NCBI GenBank assembly: GCA_003260075.1
Contig: QLIY01000029.1
Coordinates: 62,001-126,000 of the forward strand
Length of the DNA stretch: 64,000 bases
Direction of reading: 5' to 3'
Origin: Phallusia mammillata
Lineage: Eukaryota; Chordata; Ascidiacea; Phlebobranchia; Ascidiidae
Below are positions 38,401-50,400 of this stretch, piece by piece (position 1 is the stretch's first letter; every line of letters starts with the position of its first letter). Under the pieces are notes generated by a model. It was given only the letters and a program-made list of their open reading frames with translations, had not been told where the DNA came from and did no database searches. Position numbers and translations under genes: made by a program.

Positions 38401-41400
38401 TAAAGGGCTATGGTTTCCCTTGTTTAAAATAACAAAAGGTTGCAGGAAAACCCGGGCAATTTTTAGAATAATGTCACCTGTACGAAATATTGATGTTGTG
38501 CCATCAAGAGTGCAACGTAATACCATAAACTAGTCGCTTTTTGTATTACACATCCAAGGGTAGGCGTTTTACAAAGTCATCAGATAGCAAGTGACACAAT
38601 TGTAGTTTTTATTATCCTAAAGCAAATCATTTGTCCATCGAAACGACTACAATAAACCATGGTCTTACGACAAGCTGTACAAGCTGTCAACAAGCAGTAA
38701 AACGCAATTTTAAGATATTGGCATTGTACATGAACAAATGGGCCGTGAAATTGCCAGCATGTAGCCTAATTACACTGACGGTCAGTTTGTCGCAATTAGT
38801 CAGTCGGGGCCTGTTTACTGCCACATCAAAGCACATTCGACTCTCGTTAATCATTCAAACGCAGCAGATCTGCGACGGTTAACTTCTGACGCATTGAAAT
38901 GCATCTGCGTCAGCATTTCAAACGCCAATAGCGGTTTGTTGGTCATGCCAGCGGGTCGAGCAAAATGCCGGACTTGCAGTCTGAATTATGTACATCAAAA
39001 AACGGTCGACAACTTAAATGTCTGTACGGGTGCAGAAATGTTGAGTTTGGCTTTGGAATTCCTGGAACGCCGTTTGTGTTTGCGGAGATGCGGCGACGAG
39101 CAAACAACATAAAACAGAACACAGCAGACAAACATGCGACCTGCGCTACAACAACCTATCGCATATAACCACATACGGACACAAACCTATGCAACCGTTA
39201 TTTCTTGCAATTAACTTCTTATGAACACAAAAACATAGACACATATGAGGGAATACCTTATAAGGGGCCGTATTTAAACAGACCGCCGCATTGTTTAAAA
39301 GCTTGCTTAAAACTTACAAAAAAACGATTAAGATTGATTACCTCCGTCTACCGAAGGTGTTTACAGTTAAAACACCACCGCCGACAACAAAAGAATCATG
39401 AAAGGGCAAAAAATCAGCAAAAACTTTCAAGCATAATCCCGCACTTTGGTAATTAGATTATAGTTTGCGTTACCAATAAAGGGCATAGACTTGGTCATGC
39501 ATTTTTAAATTGTTTGCCGGAAAGTTTAGAAATGTTTATGGTAAACACAGACACGAGATTGAACAACATGTGAGTCATATTCCTTGGATGATGACAGAAG
39601 ATTAGAAGATTATGTGTAAGAGAAATTGCTTTTAGTTGACGGTTGCAGCAATGCAACTGGTTTGAAAAGCTTGAGGAGTTAAGTAGACTATTATCACACA
39701 ACTTATCCAAAACGCACCTACAAGCTACAATGTCACAGATACTTAAAAAGACTAGACATGGACCTAAAACAGATAACCGGGCTAAAAACACCAAATACAC
39801 TTATTGACAACCGAAATAATTTTGCACCGATGAAAATTCTAATGCTAAGTTTTGTTTTGGACGAAAAAGGTATACAGAACGGGAAGGGTTAGAATTTTCA
39901 CATCCTTTCTGCTGGCCACCTACGCCATTGCACCACATTTCTTTGCAGTTAACTCGACGCAAAGTGACAAACTCTCGTCACAGTACAACATCACATGCGG
40001 GGAAGTTAGATCGAATACAAGCGTGACTTGCTCGTTGGATGCAGTGAATTCGTGTCATCTATCGTTGTGTTGGCAAATTATCCGAACAAATAAATGAAGA
40101 ACATCTCGTAGCCAAAACGTGAGCAAAACGAGACTGATATAGTTGTGCAACGTGAGTTGTATTGCTGCGTCGTTATTGCACATCGTGTTCACATTGCAAC
40201 ACACAAATATTTTGCCCGCTCATGACGACGGTATGGCTAGAGCATGGTCTACATAGACATTTTTGGCTTCAGCCATAACAATATTTTTAACAATCTTTAA
40301 AAAGTCCTTATTTTTAACTGTATTCTGCTTTAAAGGAGTGCGTAATGTTAATAATTACACTGATAATCGACATTACTATTGATAAGATACAAAGAGTTTT
40401 TGACTTTATTTCCAAGCAAGCACAGAAAGAATTGATTACATTATTAGTTTTTTGCTTTTTTTTTCACGGAATTGATTTCGGCTAAGCAAAGACGTTATTA
40501 TCGGTTGTCAGTCCATTTGTTTTGGTAAGTGAAGGGTAAATTTCACGGTTGTCAAGGTCAAAAAGGTCATAAGACTTACAAACTGTATGGTCGGATGCGC
40601 TTGAAATAAGAACTGAAAGACATAATGCAAATGTTTTGAAGTTTATTACTTCGAACAGAACAATGTTTTTTTTTGTAGTAAATTGATACCATTGGACTAA
40701 GGGGAATAGAAATAAAAGGTGGTTGTTTTTCCAGTGGGACTAGTAGAAAGTCCAGTATGTGGTCTGGAAAGTAATGTTGGGAAGTACACTAAGACAAAAT
40801 ATCAGATGACCAATGGATAAAGAGGTACCGCTGCAACTTTGATTCTTTAGTCTTGCTGAAACATGCCCCATTGGCGTGTCTATATATAAAACGTCGCCGA
40901 CATCAGTTAAGGCCCTGTAGAACGATCACAGAACCAACGCCAAATCATTTGTTGCCACTCCCTTGGGTATTTAATGCACTGTCCCTCGGGATCGGCGAAG
41001 TGCCGTTTCGCCTCAAGACCAATATACGTTAAGCTCGTTTAACAAGACGCTGTTATGTAGCAACAAATCGTTTTGCACATGCCTGCTTGACGCGTGGCAA
41101 AGTTTTGGTCTTGCTACAACCAAACTTGTCAAGTTAAACAACACATTATACGGTCTGTCGCCCTTTTGTTAGTTAAGAATCATGAAACAAAAATTGCTAT
41201 CATAACGTATTTAAAACGGTAGCATGATATGAGTTTCGGTAACCAGCCAAGAAAAAATGACCCAAAGACCTAACAGTGCAGTAGTGCACAACGCATGGTT
41301 CGGAAGGGATCCAAAAAGCGCGCTTGGTAAAGAGCAAACAGTTTGCGTGATTAGACAGTGCCTTGTTAGAAGCTCCTGCCACAAACAAAAGTTTAGTTCG

Positions 41401-44400
41401 GACGCAAAAGGCAACAAACCACGACGCATCGCCTAAGGTGTATACACATGCTGGGTTTTTTGACCACCGATTACAGCGCGGTGTGAACTTGCAATGGGTC
41501 ACATTGTCCAGATTTCAAAACAACTATATACGGCTGCAAATTGACCAGGTGTATCAACAAACACAGCACGGAAGTGATTTCCTTTTGACGGACAGCTAAA
41601 ATAGCTAAACAATTCCCCATGTTGACTGTGACAGTACTTTCCTATTTTTCATTACGCAAAGCATAGAGCACAAAGTTTGGCAAAACAATTAAAATTTATA
41701 CATTCTTAATTAAACCTTAATTTAATTGGATGCATAGTTTTGCTTTAGGCTTCCAAACAGTTTTTTTTTCAAGAAAATTATCGCTTATCGACATTTATGG
41801 AGTTTTAAAAACAACTTTGCATCGAGAAAAACTAAAAACCTCATGAAAAAAACAACAGAGAATACATACATCTTTGATTGTTCTCCCATTGGTAAAATTG
41901 GTTGTGGTGATAATTATTCTGCGGGTTAATAGAGAGATTATGCAAAGGTGGTGGTGAATCCATCACTGTATGCATACCGCCATACATACAGCCCACACCA
42001 TTGCCCATACCCCCACCCATACTGCTGGTTGTTGGGGTAAAAATGTCCATCAGAATCCCGTTCATGCGATTCCTCCATTGCTGTTGAAATTCCATCGTCA
42101 TTATGATGGCAGTGATCGAGTCAAATTACGATGAAGATTTTGATTTTTGATGGTTCAAAACGTTGTTTTTGTAGCAAAGTTGCTATTTGTAGTCACTCTT
42201 GCAGCAGCATGGAAACGTGCCACAAGCAGTGTTTTGTAAAGTGTATGACAACCTATGTTTTGAGTCACAAAGCTGTTCAGAATACACAGAGTATAATAAT
42301 AATTAGGTTTAACAGTCTGCTGACTAGACAAGGGCTTAATTTCGTAAACCCGAGCAACGCAAACCACATGCAATATTCATATGGCTTGCGTCACGACATA
42401 AACAACTGATTGGGGCTGTGGCAAAATCTAAACAGACATTTTCTGCAAACTTTGAACGCTTTGGGTTATTATTTCCGAATTTATCTGCCTCCAACAGCTA
42501 CAACATAGAATAAAGCTTTTAATTAAATTGAATCTGCTATCTTTTCTGCAGTAATATAAAACGCGGGAAAAACCCTAAGGTAGGCCATTGTGATGTAACA
42601 AGACAACTGGATTAACACATTCGACAATTCGAGCCTCACGATGACCCAGGTTTGACCTTGTACCACTGGATTGTGGTAATCATTATCATTAGGCAACAGA
42701 CACGCAAAATCCACGCCTTGTGCATTACGTGATGGTTTAACGAGCTGCTGACTGCATGTTTAACACGCAAGCAGACAAACTAAAATAGTTTACACTTATT
42801 TTAATCCAGAAAAAACTACGAACTAGATCATACAGATAACGGATGTATGGTAGCTTTTTGGCAACACGTTTTTACACTGCAAAACAGCTTCCACTAATGG
42901 TATAATATAGATTGCTTCTGCACTGGTTTACGGTAAGCTATTTCAAACTGCAAACGTGGGAAACTGACAAGTTTATTACACGGCGCAATGCTCTTATCAA
43001 TGCGTTGGCCACCGCACTACATGCAATGTACAACAGCGATCAGGCGCAATGTCGACTTCCTGGCTGGCGGATAAGGCCACTACTGTCGTCAGCAGCGCAG
43101 TACATCAAGCCTAGCACACACAGAAACACCCAATGCCTGTTTGGCAACCAGTACCAAAAAATTCTGCGGCCCCGCTCACGCATTGCTCTTTTTCTCTCTT
43201 CTTCTCTCGTCATCGGTTGCCTTTTTCTCGTTCTGTCGCGCCTTTGACTCTTAATCGCCTGCGCCTTTCTCTCGCGGCCCAGCATTTGCACGTAAACAAT
43301 CCTGTCGGTAGCCGCTTTGGTACGAATTGCGTATTTCCGCATGATATTAAATTTGTGGTAACCAAGCGCTGCGCCAACCTGCAACCGGCCAACCCGAAAC
43401 AGCAACAGTACAAAAAGCCCAGTTTGTATTTAAATCGACAAACCCGCAACCAGACTGGAAACGAAATGGCAACAGACCACAGAATCTCAGGAAAATCAAA
43501 TTCCTACAACCGATGAAAACGCAAGACGTGGCGAGTTCGCGGAACAGGTCATAGAAAGGTCATTTCTGTGATGCCACTGCTTGCATACAGTTTAATGATA
43601 ATATTATATAGATTGTGTGTTTGTGTAAGACGCGGCCTCTGCTTCTGTAAATGTCAACATTTCCTTTCAGCTGGTGAACCAAATAAATCCTTTTACACCA
43701 ACGCTTTAATACTGGGTACCACAGAAGAGTCAAAACGTCAAACGAGGACGCTAAGGTTTTAAAAATACACTGGATCGTTAGTCAGCTAAAGTAACCCATT
43801 AACAGTAAAATAAATGTAGCTAAAGATAATCGAGATTTGACAAAGTGGAAAATATGCTGTGGTTCACCTTTTGACTTTTTCTACTAACTTCGTTCTGAAT
43901 TTTGTTTAGTAAATATTTAGGTGAACTCATAATCAATCAAGGTAACCCGAAATCGAAAATAAGTTAAACGTTTCCGAAAATTCTTCACTCAAACTATTTT
44001 CGTATTATGTATATAGAAAGTTATTGTCTACCAATTTAGGAAAATTTTTGCTAAGTTTCTATGTAACCTACGAAACTTATATTACATTTTTGTGTCAATT
44101 AATAAAGGACAGAGACCAGTTTAGAAACCCTTAATGTTTAAGCGTGGGGTCAAAATGGTAAATTACCAAAGTGGTTTTCAGAAACTAAAGCCCAACTTTT
44201 TATGCATACCCTATCGTAAACATGCTTTTTATCACTATTGAATGAATCTAAAAGTGTATAAACCTTACAGTTAGGGAACAGAAACGGGTTAGCACAAATA
44301 TTACCAAACAAGAAAATGAATTAATTGGCTTACAAATTTTTCATTCGATGCTTATCTATATGTTGCAATGTTTACTAAACCACTGTTAGTGAATTAACTA

Positions 44401-47400
44401 AGGGATATGGCCACATGCTCTTCATATTTTTTGTAAATATCTTTGTTACCACGTATTTTATCGCAATTCCGGTCACATCTATGATAGCTGGCTTCCTTTA
44501 ATGTGTTGGCGTGCGGTTAAAAGGTGAGATACTGGGTTCACAGGAGTGCAAGGCATTACAAGGCGGAATAAAATTATTGTGAGAACCAATGGGATTTAAG
44601 TCATCAGCACAGGTAAGTGTGGTATGATTGATGGGTTAAGAAAGGAAATGGCAAAAAAACTCTAGTATAATGTCTGACAGCCTTCACTAACGCTTGTCAC
44701 TTGGAAATGAAACTTGGTAAAAGACTGACAGCAATTAGGACTGGCTGTTTAACATAGTAGTCAGAACCCTGCTTTAAAACAGCCAGTACTGCACTGCTCG
44801 TTTAAGCTACTCTGCGTATAGGGAAATTGAATTTTGATCCATTTTAATTTCATCGTTGACCAAATGACACTTTTTAAACTTAGGCCTACCAATAGAAACC
44901 CAATCAAAAAATTAGTGTTATCAGATGTGAAAAAAGGATACGGAAAAACAAGAAATAAAATTAAAATGAATTTTAGACAACCTGGTGAACTCGGAAGACC
45001 CATTTTCGCTTCCCCTCGTAGTGCCAATCAAAATACACGCAAACGTCTGAAGACCTCCTAAACGCAGGTATAGCGTGTGAAGTCAGAGCAGTAAGGAAAT
45101 ACTTCCTCGCAAAAAAAACATCCACAAGATACCGCTACAATTGTGCCGTATATGACTGAGTTACATAAACTACCAAAAACAAAAAAAAATGGATCCACGT
45201 TACAGTAAACAAAAGTAATTTAATTACATGTGACATCGGGTGAATAATAATTGGCGGAAGTCATATTTACAGTAAATAATTTTTAATACAATTTGTTTCG
45301 TAATACGTCGTTGCCTGGCCGACCCCAGCAACATAACATTGAAGCCAATAATTGCATTGAACAATAAAATGCCAAGTTAACATCACGTATATTTCGAAAT
45401 TACATCCTACATGTTTGAAACTTGGACCTATGGGAAAAAATAACCTGTTCAGTATTATCCCAAAAATTTGAACCAAAATTGTTTTCCTATCTCGTTTTAA
45501 GGAATGTATTTACAAATGGGATTGTTGTTTTTAACACGGCATTGGAACTAGGCCAAGTAGTTTCATATGCCTGTTCAAGTGCTTACTCAATGCGCTGCGT
45601 GCTATTGAACCTCGTCTAAATGTAAACGTTAGTGCAGAATACAATGCTAAGGGTACGGATACGAAACTATGTCAAGAACAGGATTATGCTCTGCCTGTGA
45701 CTACTACAAGGTATCTGTTCACAAGCAGTAAACAGTACAGCTAGCAAACTCGGCCAAACCGCATTTTTGGGGGCTGCTACCATAGAACATATATTTAAAG
45801 GGACCATCAGGATTGTGAATTTCAAATTGGTCGTTTACCAGAATAAACCTGATATTTTACTATAAGTCCTCAACACATCTACCCACGACTATATATTGTA
45901 AAAACTGCATTAAAATGTTCTTGATATGGAAGCTTACATGCGTATGAGTATATCATGCATTTTTTTCAACCTTTTGGTCGAATACATAACGCAGATTTTA
46001 CCGTATGTTACAATTCCCCACAAAACAACATGTCATAAAAGATTGTTGCATATTCTTTCCATTTAATGTTCTGTCATCATTAACGGTAACAACATTGAAC
46101 CGGTGTCGATCATGAGGTCATACCAGCGTCAAGGTGTAAGCGAATTACGTTCAAAACAATAGAGAAGACAGATTAAGACTTAGCGGTTGGCGCCCACTCT
46201 ATCAAGGAAAATCTCAAATCGATTACGAACGGCGGGTTTTCGTCCCCTTGGGGTGGAAAAGCAAACTATTACAAACAGTACGTTGCCTAAGGCTGTTTGG
46301 ATTTCCATTGTTTTGACTTAGGAAATTGATACCTAGTGTCCGAACGGGTATTTGTTACAATGTACAGGCTACAGGTTCAATTTGACATAATTACAAAGCT
46401 ATACTATTTTTTCGTGGTCTTGTTTAGCTTAGATTGTGTGGAAACAATTATGGTAAAGCTATTACCCTAGAATACGGTGTTACATTGATGCAACCAAACC
46501 TTAGGTCAAAACAACATGTTTCGTAATGAAGTACAAATCAAAAGACTGTACATGCAACCAGTTGAATTGTGCTACTTAAAATACTCGACATTCAGCTCAT
46601 AATTACAAATAACACGGCGACTGTGTATCAGACTGAGCCAACAATTATATCAATTGCGCAAATCTTCCCAAGGGCATACAGCCGCAGAAGCTTAAGACCT
46701 AAGACGAGTTCAACATCTTAAAGGTCGAACTTAAGAAATAAACCAGTATATACGTAGATACGAGCGGTCTTTGTGGAAAGAGCAAATATATAATTGATTT
46801 TAATATCTCGGTAAATACCAATGCCTTTGAGTTCACTTGCAAATTGCACGGTCACGTCATACCATGCTACAATACTTTCGTGCAACTATGTAGTAAATAC
46901 TATACGCAAAAGCTGTGTTTTATCAAAAATGTTTTTTTTTTCAGGTTGAAGCGAATCGAGTATCACGTCACTTTGCTCAAGATGCAAAACCAGAGATGCT
47001 ATGTGACGTCACAAAGGCCTACACGATCGTGGGAAAGGTTTATCAACCACCAAAATTTGGCATTACTTGGCAAAAAACATAGTGTAGTAAAAAACATTGA
47101 ACAACTGCGTGTTAATATGTTTTGCACTGAAACAGAACAAAGGCAAAAATAAAACAGTTTTTTTGTTCTTCTTACGTTTGCTTGTATTACCAAACAAAAC
47201 TTGTATAGGATGCTTAGATTTCAACCACAACCCCCTGGGAAGCAAGTCAATTGCGCAAAACCAACGGTACTTGATTGACAGAAAATAAATACCAATTACC
47301 TTTTCAACACCTCAGTAATGTTATCACAGGGACGAATCGTTAGGTCGAATCAACTTAAGAATAATCTCTCAGAGCTGCTGCTTTAAAAGTCTGTCATCGC

Positions 47401-50400
47401 CCTTGTAATGTAATTGCTCGAGACTAATCTAGCATATTAGACAACCCATACTGGCAACCACTAGCACAGCTGCGGGAATATCGATGGCTCGGGGTTAGAT
47501 CTCTGCTAAGTTTCAATGCCAAGTTACATGGAAATCGTAATAGCTCTCACGGCAGTTTAATGTTAAGTTGCTTAAAATGGGCATAAGGAAGGACTAAATA
47601 ACTTATTGATTAAGTGGTTTGATTATAATTTTCTTGTTTTAGAGCATGACTGTACAAAGCCACTTAAAACCTTTTTTTTTCTATTTATGGTGTTTGTAAT
47701 TATTATACAGACAGAAATTCTTTTAAAAAAGAGTCAGATGACTCTTTGCCCACCCTTCGGCTTGTTAGGTATTGGGTATAAAAGTTAATTGAGGTAAAAA
47801 TAAACTGCGCCATAAAATGATGTAAATTCTAACCTTTCAAAAAAAAAAGAAAACATTTACAAACGATCAAAATTAGACACATTACGCAAACAGAGTATGT
47901 TACATAAATTTCCCTCGTCATTTGGCGTGTATAATTAATCATTATGACACATCACGTATTAAAGCTTGATAGTCTCACCAAGAGGGCTGGTGAAATAAAA
48001 CAGACTACCCAATGTGCCCTTGTCTGTTTTCCATTAATGACAAAACAATGACAGAGGTTGTAGAACTAAGGCCCAGCATTCAAGGAGAGGGATTATGTTA
48101 CAGCAATGTGATCTCGTACACCCATTGGTAACGTTTGAATTCGTGAATAGTAACCGATCACAGCGCGATGAGATCACGTCTAAATGAGTCATTTCAACGG
48201 TAGCAATTGTCACAATAGACTAATGATGCACAGTAATAAATGATAGTTGCAATGACGTACATAAAGTCGTAACCCTTAACTGTTATGTCACTGCTACGCC
48301 GTGTTTGGTTCTAACAAAATATTTGTGTGTTATGTAATATGTACATTGTTTGATATTAAGCTCTTTTGTGAAACTGTACCAAAAGACAATGGGGACGTTT
48401 ATTGGTTGCCCAAAATGTGAATAAATTCGATTTTTATGTCCAAGGGCTTAAAGGTTACCCGAAAGATCAATTAGGGTCAAACTATGTAGTATACCTCAGT
48501 TAATTATCGACCGCTACTGCATTTAAAAATAAATAAATCAGCGTTAAACGAATAACAATCGCAATCTTTACGGAAGGGGCACAGCAATTACAAAAGCAGT
48601 CAATCAATAAAATGCGTAAAAAATCCTACGTCTGGTCCAAATACAACCTCTCTACAAACACTGGGGTAGCGCCTCACACCTACAACTAATCAGTTGTCAC
48701 ACAGACCAAATAAGTGTACAAGTGACAGGTGCGAGGTATCCATCAGTTTAGTGCACGTCAATTACAGTTAGGTTCGGATGCGATTGACTCATTTCCGATA
48801 GAAATATCACTACCAGTCAGCACAGGGCAGGTCGAATCGTCATGAACATACCGCTACGTGTGTTGTTTTAACTTAACTGAGTAACGACACGATAAACTCG
48901 TCAAAACATCATCCTCTGCGCTTTTCGCCGTAATTTTGTAGGATGTTTGTTGAGTTTGATGCCAACATGTTCTGATGTGCGTAACTTACACACTAGAAGT
49001 CTGTATTTAGACTTTAGTGTGCTTGCCAATAACGTATGACATTAGATGAAACCATCCCGCCAAAAGCAATACGAAATTTTACAAACTTTTTTGTGCTACA
49101 AATTCTACCCTGGCAAAAACGATTATACGACGTGCTTAGTTGCTAACCAAAAGATGTGTTAAACGACCGGGGGAAACCCATCAGAGTAAAATTTAATATG
49201 GTTGGGGATTTTTCATATATGAACCTAAAATATATTTGGGGTATATTTTTATCTTTAAATTCCATCAAAGATTTTAGAGAAGAAAGTTAAGAAAATATAC
49301 AATTAAATCAATCTTTGCAACTGTCCGTCCTGCACAGGCACGACATAAAGCAACCACAGTGACAATAGCGCCCACTTGCGGATATAATAATGGGCAATGG
49401 ATTTAAGATCGGCTAACCAGAGTAAAACAAAGAGGGTTATTACAAAGACAGCGAATAACAAGTTTAGGTATAGCAAAGCAAGCCAGTGAAATTGTCTTAC
49501 CAAACCGGGAGTTGTAATTGCAGAGGTTGCTTGTGAAACCTTGGAATAATTATAGACCAACCCATGTTTCCCATACAACGTCACACAAAACCTGGCATGA
49601 GTTTTGCTTTCTATATTTTGATTGCACAGTATGCAACATGCACGTAAGCATGTTTTAAGTGTGCAACATTCAACACTAGCTCTTGGACATGTACTTATAA
49701 TTCTGTGTTCTATTTGGCATCCCAAGTGGATAGTTGAATTGTGTAAGATGATTGCGAAATGGCAAGAAACCACAAAACCCATTACAGCTCAATAAAGGCA
49801 AGTTGGACCCTTGCCTGTTGCACACCGATGTTTTCAGCCAATAGGAAATCCTTAACGTATGCTGAAGTATCGCTATAGCGAAAGTTATGATACACTAATG
49901 AAATTGGCGCCAGCCAAAACTTTAGGAAGGAAAATGAAAAAACTGGGCTTAGGTTCAAACCTAAACGAACCTAAAACCCCAAAATGACATTAGTTTGATC
50001 TTTATGCAGTTAAGATATGACGAAATACCCACGTTGAAAGATATTTTAAGGGCTTAAGATATTATGGTGATATTATGTTTACAAAACAGTCATGTTTATT
50101 GGTGGTTTTACGCCTAGAGGTTGGTACAAAGAATTCAAAGCGGCTAAAGCGGTTTATATAGACCGCATTTTGCATAACGAAATCAAACATTCTGCGTAGT
50201 ATTGCCTCAAGCGTACGATATTAATTAAAAGTGATATATGAAGTCGGCAAGAATCGCAGCTCAAGTTAAGCAGCTTGCGGCGGTCATACCATCACGATCT
50301 CGTCTGCACCAGCTTCGTAAACAGGTTTGATGGTAGAGAATTGTGAAAGCCACACCACAGACAAAGATAGTTTTTGTAAGTGCTTGTCATAAGCAACTGG

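Noticed and set aside
43133-43516. Overlapping ORFs on both strands in a GC-richer region
   Set aside because: Open frames on both strands follow from composition. The region is better explained as promoter-proximal sequence near the DR5 elements.
49303-49782. 159-codon minus-strand ORF, Cys-rich with a hydrophobic C-terminus, inside the RAR intron
   Set aside because: No clear signal peptide, domain or splice context. Length is near what chance gives in a window of this size, and an internal GTAAGA donor is not matched by a supported next exon.
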